From NCBI RefSeq assembly GCF_007859735.1, contig NZ_SIHI01000002.1:1-64000 (forward strand): a stretch of 64,000 nt of DNA, in the 5' to 3' direction. Under the pieces are notes generated by a model. It had not been told where the DNA came from and did not search any database. It was given only the letters and a program-made list of their open reading frames with translations. This DNA comes from Thalassoglobus neptunius. GTDB taxonomy: Bacteria; Planctomycetota; Planctomycetia; Planctomycetales; Planctomycetaceae. Positions 1-8,825 of this stretch are shown here, in pieces. The position numbers were made by a program, and so were the translations under genes. The first letter of the stretch is position 1, and each line of letters starts with the position of its first letter.

Positions 1-160
1 CCCGCACGTCCACAGTTTGTGGTCGCCCGCCTTTCTTGCTGCGGCGGGGCTTCGGAAGAATCATTTCGATCATCTCCCACTGAAGGTCAGTCAGGTCACT
101 TGGGTACGCTTTTCGAATCGCCTCGGAAACCGTGCACTCCTTTGCGTTGATGAACCGCAA
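1..160 (-). CDS. IS5-family transposase, N-terminal part (partial)
   Basis: The minus-strand reading contains the stretch YPSDLTDLQWEMIEMILPKP followed by a basic segment and GGRPQTVDVR. This is the typical N-terminal DUF4096 block of IS5-family transposases, which bind the element ends and carry out cut-and-paste DNA transposition through a DDE domain expected beyond the window edge. No ATG precedes the block in frame; a TTG at 158-160 is the best visible start, without a clear ribosome site, so the start is uncertain. The frame is open to base 1. Confidence 0.6.
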   Translation of the reverse strand, partial: MRFINAKECTVSEAIRKAYPSDLTDLQWEMIEMILPKPRRSKKGGRPQTVDVR

Positions 161-210
161 AGTGTGAACAAAACCAGACTTTCAAAAAACCTCAGTTTCC
201 GGATAGCCTC
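1..210 (-). mobile_element. Left end of an IS5-like insertion sequence, cut by the window edge
   Basis: The segment encodes on the minus strand the start of an IS5-type (DUF4096) transposase. The outer end is placed near 210 because the stop-codon repeat at 211-270 matches its relatives at 28213 and 32237 up to the shared CTGAG and then departs from them. Read on the minus strand from 210 the element would begin GAGGCTATCCGGAAACTGAG, which has the look of an IS5-group terminal repeat. The other end lies outside the window, so neither the inverted repeat nor a target duplication can be confirmed. Confidence 0.55.
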
Positions 211-270
211 TCAGCCATTGACCGGATGAGAGAGTTCAATCGAGTGCACAGGAAAGAGCAACTTGCTCTA
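211..270 (-). repeat. Stop-codon-anchored repeat, copy A (truncated by the IS)
   Basis: Read on the minus strand the repeat starts with TAGAGCAAGTTGCTCTTTCC, and its first three bases are the stop codon of the aldolase gene ending at 268. It continues with a CTCG...GAACTCTCTCATC block shared with copies at 28213 and 32237. It contains the 7-bp inverted repeat AGAGCAA/TTGCTCT. Similarity to the other copies stops at about 211, where the IS5-like element begins. Confidence 0.75.
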
Positions 271-900
271 ATTGGGAAAGCGTTGCTCTAACTCTCTGCA
301 TTGGTCGCAATCAAGAAATCGGGTCGCTTGTCCTTTCAGCAGGAGGAAGAGCTTCGCGGTCTCTTCAAGTTCTTCAGTTGCTGCGACCGCGGCGTCAAGC
401 GATTTCCCTGAGACGACTGGTCCGTGATTGGCGAGCAGTACGGATCGTGCGTGCTTTGATTGAACCTCAACAGCTTCCGCGAGCGTTTCGTCACCGGGCG
501 GAAAGTACCGAATGAGCGGAAGCGTTCCGACTCTCATCACGTAATAGGCAGTGATCGGCGGGAGAACATTGCTCGGGTCGACGTCAGCGAGACACGACAC
601 TGCGACGGAATACGTGGAATGGAGATGCACAATCGCCAGTTCATTCGGACGCGAACGGTACATCGACAAATGAAGAAATGCTTCTTTCGAGGGCTTATCG
701 CCTGAGCGGAGATTTCCATCGGGCCCGAGCCTGGAAATTCGATCGGGATCGATTCGTCCCATGCAGGTATTCGTGGGCGTGATCAAGATTTCGTCCCCGA
801 GCTTCGCACTGATATTGCCCGAAGTGCCGAAGGTCAATCCCCGGTCGAAGATCGACTTTCCTTGAAGGGCAATCTGTTCACGCAGTTCGCGTTCGTTCAT
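268..900 (-). CDS. otnC: Class II aldolase/adducin-domain protein, OtnC-like 3-oxo-tetronate 4-phosphate decarboxylase
   Basis: A 210-residue, single-domain class II aldolase family protein. The N-terminal GTSGNISAK loop, Glu73, the zinc ligands His92 and His94 in VHLHSTYS and a third His in ANHGP (about residue 159) are all present, so the Zn-dependent active site looks intact. The gene overlaps the upstream DUF1537 kinase by four bases (ATGA), and this pairing is the hallmark of the OtnK/OtnC pathway that phosphorylates 3-oxo-tetronates and then decarboxylates them to dihydroxyacetone phosphate. The substrate is inferred from this context; related aldolases act on fuculose- or ribulose-phosphate. 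The stop codon lies inside repeat copy A. Confidence 0.8.
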   Translation of the reverse strand: MNERELREQIALQGKSIFDRGLTFGTSGNISAKLGDEILITPTNTCMGRIDPDRISRLGPDGNLRSGDKPSKEAFLHLSMYRSRPNELAIVHLHSTYSVAVSCLADVDPSNVLPPITAYYVMRVGTLPLIRYFPPGDETLAEAVEVQSKHARSVLLANHGPVVSGKSLDAAVAATEELEETAKLFLLLKGQATRFLDCDQCRELEQRFPN

Positions 901-2201
901 GGCAGCATCTCCAGTGCTTCACGAAAGAAGTGCTCGCTCCCGAAGTTTCCGGATTTCAGAGCCAGTGCCAGAGGCGGATCGCTGTCTGATGTCGTCCACG
1001 GAACGCCGGGACAAATTGCGGGACCAATTTGGAGTTGAGAAATTCCGAGTTGTCGGACGACCGCTCCGGACGTTTCTCCGCCTGCCAGAATCAGGCGACG
1101 AACTCCATGCTCGTTGACCATTCGTTCCGCGAAACTGGCGTGAAATCGCTCGATGCTCTCAGCAACGCCTTCTGCTCCTAATTCTTGCTGGAGTCGCTGA
1201 ACGGTTTCCGGAGGCGATGAAGAATAAACGAGGAGTGGAATCGACGGGTCGTGTGCTTGCGACCATTCCAGGACTTCTTCGAGCAGACGCTCGCTGTTGT
1301 TCATCAGCTTCCGCACATCAATTTGAAACGCGGGCGCGAACTCCTTCATGTTTGCCACCTGGCGGTTTGTCATGGTTGAGCAACTGCCTGCCAGGACAAG
1401 GCTTCGCCCAGTGATCTCGGGAGGAACTGCAGTCCGTTCATGACTGGTGACAGCTCCTGTTTCTCGATACGTCTCGCCAAGGTAGCGCCCAAGCCCGGAC
1501 CCACCGGTGATGAGCGGAGCATCTGCGACGACCTGTGCCAGTCTTTGCAGATGCTGTTCATCACAACTGTCCGTAATGACAAGTGGAATTCCTTCTTGCT
1601 CGAGCCTCTTTAACTCTTCGCGAATCTGATCCGTTCCGGCTTCGATCGTTTGGTAGTCGATCAGACCAACAGACCGAGTCGACTGCTGCTGCAAAACTCG
1701 AATCAAATTCGAATCAGTCATGGGATTGAGCGGATGATTCTCCATTCCCGACTCATTCAAGAGCTTCTGATAGACAAAGAGGTGCCCTTGGTAAACGGTC
1801 CTTCCATTCGCTGGAAATGCGGGACAGAAGATGGCCTGCGAGACGTTCAGTTCGTCCATCAACGCTTCCGCGACCGGACCGATATTCCCCTGAGGCGTTG
1901 AATCGAACGTCGAACAGTACTTGAAGTAGAACCGACCGATCCCAGCTTCTCGCATGGCGTTCAGACTCGCCACCGATTCTTCAATCGCATCCGCGATCGG
2001 AATCGATCTTGTCTTCAGAGCGACGACAACAGCATCGGCAGAGACTTCGCGAAGTGCCTCTTGCGACGGCACGCCCAAGAACTGAGTGACTTGCAATCCG
2101 CCCTGGACAAGATTTGTCGCAAGATCGGTCGCTCCGGTCACATCATCAGCGATACAACCCAAAACGGGACTACGTTCTGAATTGGCATGAGCGTCTGTCA
2201 T
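897..2201 (-). CDS. otnK: Four-carbon acid sugar kinase family (DUF1537), OtnK-like 3-oxo-tetronate kinase
   Basis: The N-terminal LGCIADDVTGATDLATNL is the signature of the DUF1537 sugar-acid kinase family, and the C-terminal part has the nucleotide-binding ILAGGETSGAVV motif. Known members phosphorylate 3-oxo-tetronates at the 4-hydroxyl. The frame is open upstream to a TTG at 2240, but the ATG at 2201 is preferred: it gives about 434 residues, close to family length, and a GGAAG lies upstream. The gene is first in a two-gene unit with the aldolase, coupled by an ATGA overlap. No transporter or DeoR-type regulator of the kind often next to otnKC lies beside it. Confidence 0.82.
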   Translation of the reverse strand: MTDAHANSERSPVLGCIADDVTGATDLATNLVQGGLQVTQFLGVPSQEALREVSADAVVVALKTRSIPIADAIEESVASLNAMREAGIGRFYFKYCSTFDSTPQGNIGPVAEALMDELNVSQAIFCPAFPANGRTVYQGHLFVYQKLLNESGMENHPLNPMTDSNLIRVLQQQSTRSVGLIDYQTIEAGTDQIREELKRLEQEGIPLVITDSCDEQHLQRLAQVVADAPLITGGSGLGRYLGETYRETGAVTSHERTAVPPEITGRSLVLAGSCSTMTNRQVANMKEFAPAFQIDVRKLMNNSERLLEEVLEWSQAHDPSIPLLVYSSSPPETVQRLQQELGAEGVAESIERFHASFAERMVNEHGVRRLILAGGETSGAVVRQLGISQLQIGPAICPGVPWTTSDSDPPLALALKSGNFGSEHFFREALEMLP

Positions 2202-2818
2202 CTGCAAAGCTTCCACGTTCTCGTGTTGCGATCTTTTCAATCACTGCGAGAACCGTAGCGTGACGTCTTCACAAATGATTGAGCCGAGACGTTAAAGATT
2301 AACAAATGAATTGCACTCCGCCGAGTCATGTCACCGATGAATCAACCCGGAGTTCAAGGGCCTTGATTATTTCGATCTTGATGTGCGTTTCCAAAGGATA
2401 TTCCCGCGCATTCGAACTGGATAACCTTGCTTTTGACGTTGAAGTTCTCGCTTCAGAACAAAGCGACGATGAATATTCGATCCCATGCCCGTCGCGGGAC
2501 GCGATTGAAGAGTGTTCGTTGGTCGGCGTGTGAAGATTGCTGCTTCGACTGTCGTTGATTGAAACCGACTCAACACAGCAACGAGACAAAAAAGTTTTGA
2601 GAGGGACCAAACGGTTCTTGAATTCAACAACTGTTCACGATCTGCATCCATTTCAATGCTCCCCACAAATGAAGATTTCCGATGAGTGATAAGCCTTTCG
2701 ACTCACTCTCTTCAGCGCGTTATTGGACCGATTGTGACACCTCAGGCACTGGCAATCGAAAAATTTTGCGGGTTTGAATGATGACCGGATCGGTCGTTCC
2801 ATTTGGGAAACGTGAGAA
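2202..2818. other. Intergenic stretch without a supported gene
   Basis: About 620 bases between the sugar-acid kinase and the secreted methyltransferase-like gene. Open frames of 74-99 codons occur on both strands, but none has a recognisable domain, a convincing ribosome site or a composition that sets it apart. The promoter of the kinase-aldolase pair should lie near 2201-2300, but I could not pick clear boxes. Confidence 0.5.
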
Positions 2819-3574
2819 CTATTCCACTTTGGAAAAGAGAACGACGTGCTGTCGCGGCAGTCGGCGGAATGTTCCAACCCACTGCAAACCGTGAGCGGGG
2901 ACGAGAGCCTCCGTTTTCACTTGAGCTTCCGACATTTTGTGGACCTCTTTGATCGGCACATAAGGATCTTCCTTGCGGTATTCCACAAACGCAACTCGTC
3001 CTCCCGGCTTGAGGGCACTGGAGATGTTTTGAAGCATTTCGAACGGGAAATCGAATTCGTGGTACACGTCGACCATCACAATTAAATCGACGGTTCCGCT
3101 TTCCAGGCGGGGAGACTTCGTCGTTCCAAGAACCGGGACCACATTGTCAATGTCCAGGAACTTGCACTTCGCCTGCAGCGCATCGAGCATCTCTTGTTGA
3201 ATGTCGACAGCAAGAACGGTCCCGGTCGGTCCGACCGCTTCTGAAAGAAGAACACTGATCACCCCTGAGCCAGCCCCGATATCGGCAACTGTCATCCCGG
3301 ATTCGATGTCCAAACCTTCGATCAGTTTCGAGAGTCGTTCTTCCTCTTCGCGTTCCGGTCGTTCCAGCCAGCGAATTCCCTGGTGCCCCATCACGCGCGC
3401 GATCTCTCGCCCGAGATAGAACTTCCCAATCCCGTTTGGATCATGATTCTGATTATAGGTATAGCGCAACTCTTTGAGGGGCGCCGAATAGGGCTCGTCC
3501 TGAGCATGCACCTGCAACGCAGACACCGCCAAAATGAAAACGAACGAACTGAGCCAGAAGGTCAGGCTGCGCAT
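2819..3574 (-). CDS. Secreted class I SAM-dependent methyltransferase-like protein
   Basis: A 251-residue protein with a signal peptide (hydrophobic residues 5-20, cleavage likely after VHA at 24), a planctomycete-type linker, and a class I methyltransferase fold from about residue 80. Motif I is VADIGAGSGVISVLL, followed by the acidic end of strand 2 (VDIQ) and motif IV with VMVDVYHEF. ATG start at 3574. SAM is cytoplasmic, so an exported methyltransferase is unexpected. Either the N-terminus acts as a membrane anchor with a cytoplasmic enzyme, or the fold binds something else outside. It stands alone and has no visible operon partner. Substrate unknown. Confidence 0.75.
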   Translation of the reverse strand: MRSLTFWLSSFVFILAVSALQVHAQDEPYSAPLKELRYTYNQNHDPNGIGKFYLGREIARVMGHQGIRWLERPEREEEERLSKLIEGLDIESGMTVADIGAGSGVISVLLSEAVGPTGTVLAVDIQQEMLDALQAKCKFLDIDNVVPVLGTTKSPRLESGTVDLIVMVDVYHEFDFPFEMLQNISSALKPGGRVAFVEYRKEDPYVPIKEVHKMSEAQVKTEALVPAHGLQWVGTFRRLPRQHVVLFSKVE

Positions 3575-3628
3575 TATTGGTCTCTCTCAGAAAATGGGGA
3601 CGCTCGGACTGTGGGAGTGAGAGTCATT

Positions 3629-3656
3629 CAAAGTGGAACATGCAAAGTGGAACAGG
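3629..3656. repeat. Two tandem copies of a 14-bp unit
   Basis: CAAAGTGGAACATG is followed directly by CAAAGTGGAACAGG, one base different. They lie between the 5' end of the methyltransferase-like gene and the 3' end of the STN-repeat gene, a plausible operator or replication-slippage site. Confidence 0.6.
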
Positions 3657-3664
3657 CATGATGA

Positions 3665-4936
3665 TCACTCCTCGACAAACAATTCAATGACACGGCCGTC
3701 AATTCGAATTTGCAGCCCGAGTGGTTGAGACGCCTGCCGCAGTAATTCCTCGGCGGAAACCTGTTCGACATTCACTGAGACTTTCTGGTTCAGATCGACA
3801 CCACATTCCCGGAGGTGATCTTCGTCAAACTGAAACTCCAATCCCTGCTGTTCAAGGAGTTGCACCAAAGAACGAAACGGTTTCCGCACCATCTGCAACG
3901 TGAAACGCTGATTCTCAATCGAATCGCTTTGAAGCTGAGAAGGTGGGCGGACTCTGGGCGGTCGCTCACCGAGCATCACCGCGACCTGTTCATGTGATTC
4001 GACAGTTCCCAAAACCCGGAGAGAATCGCCCGCGACTTCGACGTTTATGTCTGGCTGACTCTCTTTCAACAGCGCCATCGCTTCGGCCAGTGATCCGGTG
4101 CGATGATGATGATCTTCCCAGACTCCGAGTTCTTCCAGTTCCGGAACGATCTCAATCTCCGAATCCGTTCCCCAGCGAAAGGTGAGGTCGAACTGCGAGA
4201 GGAGAATGACAAGCTGGTCGATCAGGTCTCCGTCGCTGATGGATCCGGATCTCCACAGATCGTGTGGTATGGCTTCCGGATTGGTAACCGTAAAGCGGTA
4301 TTTCGAGGCGACTTGCTGAATCAACTCGCGAGGCCTGGTGAAGTCGTCCCATGTCAGTGTTGATTCTCTCAGCGTTTGAAGCTTCTGAAGCGGCGAACCA
4401 TCGGACTCTCTGAATTCGGCATCGAGGATGGCGATTCGCGTTCGCAGCTTTCGAATCGCTCCCGGAGGGCCGACGAGAATCGTGTCCGCAACAACGGTCA
4501 CCTCAGCTCCGATTTCCGCTGCGATCTTTCGAATTCCGTCGTCGAAGTAGTCTTCCCTCAGCGTCGCTGAAACCGGACGATGAGGATCGATTCGTCGGTC
4601 GATCAAAATAGAAATGTCGCGTTCGCTGGCAAGTTGATTCAAAAAAGGTTGAATCTCTCGCTTGCGGGCACTGCTGGAAAGAAGGGGATGGTCCAGAACC
4701 TCCTGAAATGCCGCATCGGTTCGCAGCCGGCGGTTTGTGCGATCCGCAGCTTGACCGATGGAAATGGATGCGATGAGAAGCAGAATCAAGCCATAGCCGA
4801 CCTGTTTCCTGCATTCGCAACTTGGAAAGGGGCGGAGAAGACGATAAATTGCGCGCACGATGCCGAAGCCTGAAATTCTGGAAAACTGAACGATCCATTG
4901 GAGGATGCCGATTTGGTCCCGGGACTTCAATCGCAT
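3665..4936 (-). CDS. Membrane-anchored or secreted protein with STN-like (secretin/TonB short N-terminal) repeats
   Basis: From the ATG at 4936 the product has about 423 residues. A hydrophobic segment (YGLILLLIASISIGQA) near residue 55 would anchor or export it. The rest contains three units with the pattern of the STN domain: a beta strand, a helix with two to three leucines, then two strands. The last one (VSVNVEQVSAEELLRQASQ and onward to the C-terminus) is the clearest. STN domains occur in secretins and TonB receptors, but no beta-barrel domain follows here, so the role is unknown. The upstream frame continues to 5074, across the gmk start, but that extension is probably untranslated. 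The start codon is 31 bp from the gmk start on the opposite strand. Confidence 0.6.
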   Translation of the reverse strand: MRLKSRDQIGILQWIVQFSRISGFGIVRAIYRLLRPFPSCECRKQVGYGLILLLIASISIGQAADRTNRRLRTDAAFQEVLDHPLLSSSARKREIQPFLNQLASERDISILIDRRIDPHRPVSATLREDYFDDGIRKIAAEIGAEVTVVADTILVGPPGAIRKLRTRIAILDAEFRESDGSPLQKLQTLRESTLTWDDFTRPRELIQQVASKYRFTVTNPEAIPHDLWRSGSISDGDLIDQLVILLSQFDLTFRWGTDSEIEIVPELEELGVWEDHHHRTGSLAEAMALLKESQPDINVEVAGDSLRVLGTVESHEQVAVMLGERPPRVRPPSQLQSDSIENQRFTLQMVRKPFRSLVQLLEQQGLEFQFDEDHLRECGVDLNQKVSVNVEQVSAEELLRQASQPLGLQIRIDGRVIELFVEE

Positions 4937-4967
4937 TTTACGGAAATTGGAATGTTGCGGACTGGGA

Positions 4968-5579
4968 ATGACTGAAGAAACCTCCAAAGAAACTGCCGCT
5001 CCCCCCTGTCGGATGGTGGTCCTTTCGGGACCGAGTGGCAGCGGCAAAACAACGATCGTCGAACGGATTCTCAAGGATTCTCCTGTTCCGATTCAGATGG
5101 CAGTCTCTGCGACGACGCGCCCCAAACGGGTGGGCGAAATCGACGGAAAACATTACCATTTCATGACTTCCGATGAATTCGAATCTCATCGCGTGGCTGA
5201 CGACTTCGTGGAGTGTGCAGAAGTTCATCGAAGCGGTTTCTGGTACGGGACGCTCAAAAGCGAGTTGGCCCGCATCCAAGAGTCGGGCAGTTGGGTCTTG
5301 CTGGAAATTGATGTCGAAGGGGCGCTGAAGTTGATGGATCTGTACCCCGATGCCGTCTCGATCTTTTTGCAGACTCCGTCCGTGGACGAGTACGAAAGAA
5401 GGCTCCGCAACCGGGGGACAGAATTAGACGAAGTCATCCAACGGCGGTTGCGGACTGCGAAAGAGGAGCTAAAATCGTCCGACAGGTACCGGTATCGAGT
5501 AATCAATGATGATCTGGATCGAGCAGTGGGAGAAATCTGCACGCTCTTGAAGGATACGGAGAAGAACTTTCATGCATGA
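4968..5579 (+). CDS. gmk: Guanylate kinase
   Basis: Converts GMP and ATP to GDP and ADP. The P-loop [12 protein letters not shown], the GMP-binding segment with [17 protein letters not shown], and WYGTLKSEL and EIDVEGA are all canonical. Starting at the ATG at 4968 gives 203 residues, the usual length. An in-frame start at 4905 would add 21 residues without conservation. The 3' end overlaps rpoZ by eight bases, so translation is probably coupled. The gmk-rpoZ order is common in bacteria. Confidence 0.95.
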   Translation: MTEETSKETAAPPCRMVVLSGPSGSGKTTIVERILKDSPVPIQMAVSATTRPKRVGEIDGKHYHFMTSDEFESHRVADDFVECAEVHRSGFWYGTLKSELARIQESGSWVLLEIDVEGALKLMDLYPDAVSIFLQTPSVDEYERRLRNRGTELDEVIQRRLRTAKEELKSSDRYRYRVINDDLDRAVGEICTLLKDTEKNFHA

Positions 5580-5844
5580 TGAACTGAAGGAAGATGCGAT
5601 CGCAAAGAAGGTCGGCGGGCGCTTCAAGCTGTCCACGCTGATCCAGAAGCGTCTCGTTCAGTTGAATCGAGGCGCCCCGCCTCTGGTTGACTGCCCGGGT
5701 AAGCCAACCATGGGGACAGTGATCGAAGAGATCATGACGGATAAAATCTACCTCGACATCTCGGACAATGTCGTCATCGTTCCCGACGACGCCCCCGACC
5801 TCGAAAAAATGCTGATGGACGAATCGCCTGACGTCGAGGAATAG
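5572..5844 (+). CDS. rpoZ: DNA-directed RNA polymerase omega subunit
   Basis: A 90-residue product with [20 protein letters not shown], matching the conserved omega core that clamps the beta-prime C-terminus in RNA polymerase. The remaining C-terminal part is acidic and specific to the lineage. The ATG lies inside the last codons of gmk (eight-base overlap). A strong hairpin at 5884-5916 follows about 40 bases after the stop. Confidence 0.88.
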   Translation: MHDELKEDAIAKKVGGRFKLSTLIQKRLVQLNRGAPPLVDCPGKPTMGTVIEEIMTDKIYLDISDNVVIVPDDAPDLEKMLMDESPDVEE

Positions 5845-5883
5845 CTTTCGACCTCAGACCCTCTGAGAAGACAGAACAACACC

Positions 5884-5916
5884 AAGCCTGATTCCCATGT
5901 GAGTGGAATCAGGCTT
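5884..5916 (+). terminator. Intrinsic terminator after gmk-rpoZ
   Basis: A perfect 12-bp stem, AAGCCTGATTCC (5884-5895) against GGAATCAGGCTT (5905-5916), with a 9-nt loop, followed by GTCTTCGTTT. It lies between rpoZ (+) and the convergent serpin gene (-), so it may work in both directions. Confidence 0.75.
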
Positions 5917-5982
5917 GTCTTCGTTTCGGCGGCCGAGTCCACACCGTTCGACTTAAGTCACTGCCGTTTCTAGCAGGTGCGA

Positions 5983-7299
5983 TCACTGAGTCTGTTGAAG
6001 AGGGTTGTGGACACAGCCCATGAAGAGGATCAACCCGTTGTCTGCGCGGATCACGTAGACAAAGGGGCGGTCAGCGTTGAAGGTCACCTTTTCCGGAGCG
6101 AAACCAAAGCCACCAGCCCCTTTCCCGATGGTGACAGCGGCCGCGACAGTGCCTTCTTCATCGACTTCGATCGAAGCTGTCTGTTGAATCTCGCTCAAAT
6201 AAATCAATTCATCGTCATCGCGGCGACGGATTTTAAAGTCTGCACGTTCCATTTCGAAAGCAGACTTCACTCCCAATAACTGGAGGGGTGCTTTCATGTC
6301 TTGCTGATGCAGAATCTGAAAGCGAGGCAATTGGAGTTCAACGAGTGTCTGCCCCAACTGCGGTTCCGCCTCATTCGCCGGAACCTGAAAGAATCCCTGC
6401 TGACCTGCAGGACGAGGTTCGGGTTCAGGAGCTTCATCCAGCAGTCGCATTGACGTTGCAAGTTCGTCGGCCGACAGCGTCGTAATCAGATTTTGCAGAC
6501 CGTCAATTTCGTGCGGCAGGAACACAAACATGGAGGCGGAAAAATTCTTGTACGGCAATTGAACTGCGGAAAAGGTCTTTTGTTTCATCCATGGGAACGT
6601 TGACGTCTGCGTCATCATCGGTGTCGAAACTGTCTGCTCCGAAGTGACATGAAAGTCTCGATCTCCTGTAATGTTTCGATCGAAGCCGTGCTCCCACTTC
6701 GCGTCCATGAAAACAGCATTGACGACAACGAATCGTGTTTGGTGATCAAGTGAGCCCGGTGAAATGATCTGACCAACTCGACCAGCGGTCCGCCGGTTCG
6801 CCCAGGAATTGATTAGTTGGACAGCGACCCCGGAAGCACGTCGAAAGTCGACTGTCGAGAACTCACAGCTGATCGACTCTCGAACACTCTTCACGAAGCG
6901 CGGATCCCAGCGATATCTCGACTGGAGCCAGATGGCATTGAGGTTCACCCAGGTGGCTGAGCGAGACCGATTGTCTTCCGAAAACGACAAAGCTGCTTCC
7001 GCCGCCGAGAGAAGAGGAGCTTTCTCGTCATACTTGAGGGCACGGACAATTTCTTGCTGTGTCTCCCCTTTCGAACCTTCAGCGAGAATCGCGAGCGTGA
7101 CCGTCAAACCGAGAGGAGAAAAGCAAATGTTCTCCTCAGTAGATTTTGCGATCTCCTCAAAAATGTCATACGCGAATTTGTTTTCCGCTTCGACAAAGGC
7201 TTGAGCGAGATCGTCCTGAGCGGCTATCGCTCCCGTGAACTGCAGCCCGATCGCATTCGCCACAACGAACGCGAACACCATCTTGATTTTGCGCCCCAT
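5983..7299 (-). CDS. Secreted serpin (serine protease inhibitor)
   Basis: A 438-residue product of serpin length with an N-terminal signal peptide (hydrophobic VFAFVVANAIGLQFTGAIAA). The core is intact: NICFSPLGLTVTLAILAEG near the N-terminus, FVVVNAVFMDAKWEHGF, the breach strand before the reactive loop, and the hinge EEGTVAAAVT, whose small residues are required for loop insertion, so it is probably inhibitory. The loop tip is rich in Gly and Phe (GKGAGGFGFAP) with no basic P1, suggesting a chymotrypsin- or elastase-like target rather than a trypsin-like one. A linker with the segment EAPEPEPRPAG near residue 285 is an insertion. It is convergent with gmk-rpoZ. Confidence 0.92.
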   Translation of the reverse strand: MGRKIKMVFAFVVANAIGLQFTGAIAAQDDLAQAFVEAENKFAYDIFEEIAKSTEENICFSPLGLTVTLAILAEGSKGETQQEIVRALKYDEKAPLLSAAEAALSFSEDNRSRSATWVNLNAIWLQSRYRWDPRFVKSVRESISCEFSTVDFRRASGVAVQLINSWANRRTAGRVGQIISPGSLDHQTRFVVVNAVFMDAKWEHGFDRNITGDRDFHVTSEQTVSTPMMTQTSTFPWMKQKTFSAVQLPYKNFSASMFVFLPHEIDGLQNLITTLSADELATSMRLLDEAPEPEPRPAGQQGFFQVPANEAEPQLGQTLVELQLPRFQILHQQDMKAPLQLLGVKSAFEMERADFKIRRRDDDELIYLSEIQQTASIEVDEEGTVAAAVTIGKGAGGFGFAPEKVTFNADRPFVYVIRADNGLILFMGCVHNPLQQTQ

Positions 7300-7501
7300 T
7301 TCCTTCCCCGCTCATTCCGAAAACCATCGTCACAGTTTGAGACCACTCTAATAAACGCGACTCTCCTCGTTTTCACAACTCCAGACGGAAATTTACTTCG
7401 AGACGCACGCGAACGGGACTCTCCGAACTCGTGATGATTGCATCGGGAATCGAAAATGCGTTTAATCGAGAGGTCGGTTCCTTAAATTCAGTGGAATTCC
7501 T

Positions 7502-8683
7502 ATGTCGAACTCTTTGAACGCGCTCCTGTTCGCTTCCGTCAGCCTGCTGACTTGTGCTCCGTCGGCACTCTTGAAAGCCGACGATGACATTGTGGAGTTC
7601 CAGGAAGTTGTGCTTGATCCGGAGATTGGCAAAGTCTGCTATGCGGTGACGTTGGCGGACGTCGACAACGATGGACTACAGGACATCGTGGCTGTGACAG
7701 AACGTCGGGTGTTGTGGTTTCAGGCTCCCGACTGGACACCGCGAGTGATCATTGCGGATCAGACGCCGCTCGATAATGTCTGCATCGCTCCGCATGACAT
7801 CGACGGCGATGGGCTGGTCGACTTTGCTCTGGGAGCTGGCTGGACGAAGATTGGAACGATCCACTGGCTGACGCGGGGAGACTCTCTTGATGAACCGTGG
7901 AAGGTGCATTTGATCGGGGAAGAACGTTGGACTCATCGCATGCGCTGGGCGGATGTTCTTGGAACCGGATCACCGCAACTGGTCGTTTCTCCGCTCAACG
8001 CAACTGTCGGCAATGGGGTTCGATTGACCGCGTTTGAAGTCCCGGACAATCCAGTAGAAGGCGGATGGTCAGCGACGGTTCTCGATCAGGAACTCAATCG
8101 GATGCACAACCACTGGCATGTCGATGTCAACGATGATGATTCCATCGACACACTCACAGCTTCGCAAGAGGGTGTCTATCTCATCGAACGAACTCCGGAA
8201 GGTTGGGCGAAGACTCAAATCGGCGACGGGATCGATGGAGTGAAACCGTTTGATCGCGGAGCCGGTGAAGTGAAACTGGGGCGGCTTGCTTCAGGTGTTG
8301 ATGTGATTGCCACCGTCGAACCGATGCATGGCCATTCGCTGGTCGTCTACACAGAACCGAAAGGCGATCAGAAGCTGTGGACTCGAACCGTGATCGACGC
8401 GGGGTTCCAGCGCGGACATGCTCTATGGATGGCTGACCTCGATGGAGATGGAAACGATGAGATCGTTTTCGGTCACAGCGACACTCCAGAGACTTTCGGA
8501 GTCATCGTCTATAAAGCTCGCAATGCCTGGGGAACGAACTGGTCCAAGCACGTTGTCGATGCAGGAGGCATGGCCTGTGAAGACTTGATCGTCGAGGACC
8601 TGACAGGCGATGGATTTCCCGACATCGTGGCGGGAGGTCGCGCGACGCACAATTTGAAGTTGTATATCAACCGTGGCCCGTAA
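7502..8683 (+). CDS. Secreted FG-GAP/VCBS-repeat beta-propeller protein
   Basis: A 393-residue protein with a signal peptide (first 25 residues) followed by about six or seven propeller blades. Each blade carries a calcium-binding-type Asp-rich loop: ADVDNDGLQDIVAV, HDIDGDGLVDFALG, ADLDGDGNDEIVFG and EDLTGDGFPDIVAG are the clearest. Proteins of this class in Planctomycetes are extracellular and of unknown partner. It stands alone, divergent from the serpin gene and convergent with the ankyrin gene. No catalytic residues are apparent. Confidence 0.85.
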   Translation: MSNSLNALLFASVSLLTCAPSALLKADDDIVEFQEVVLDPEIGKVCYAVTLADVDNDGLQDIVAVTERRVLWFQAPDWTPRVIIADQTPLDNVCIAPHDIDGDGLVDFALGAGWTKIGTIHWLTRGDSLDEPWKVHLIGEERWTHRMRWADVLGTGSPQLVVSPLNATVGNGVRLTAFEVPDNPVEGGWSATVLDQELNRMHNHWHVDVNDDDSIDTLTASQEGVYLIERTPEGWAKTQIGDGIDGVKPFDRGAGEVKLGRLASGVDVIATVEPMHGHSLVVYTEPKGDQKLWTRTVIDAGFQRGHALWMADLDGDGNDEIVFGHSDTPETFGVIVYKARNAWGTNWSKHVVDAGGMACEDLIVEDLTGDGFPDIVAGGRATHNLKLYINRGP

Positions 8684-8724
8684 GTCGCATTCGAACTTTG
8701 ATTGTAGATGGACTTGTGCGGCTT

Positions 8725-8825
8725 GGTTCGCGAGATTTGAATTAGACTTTCTCGCAAAAGCCAATCGATTTGTTGAACTTGTCGAACAGTTGAAGCGGGT
8801 GCGTTGGAAAGTTCAAACTGCTCTA
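8725..8825 (-). repeat. Stop-codon-anchored repeat, copy E
   Basis: On the minus strand it starts at the TAG stop of the ankyrin gene: TAGAGCAGTTTGAACTTTCC, then a CGCACCCGCTT block, then TTCGACAAGTTCAAC, then TTGCGAGAAAGTCTAATTC and CTCGCGAACC. The second half aligns best with copy D at 9775-9891; the first half also matches the copies at 28213 and 32237. Confidence 0.7.

Noticed and set aside
2202-2818. Small gene at 2326-2610 (minus)
   Set aside because: No family features, no clear ribosome site, and other frames in the same stretch are equally open.
4937-5074. A 46-residue N-terminal extension of the STN-repeat protein
   Set aside because: It would overlap the gmk start on the other strand and is unlike a signal or conserved domain; ATG at 4936 chosen.
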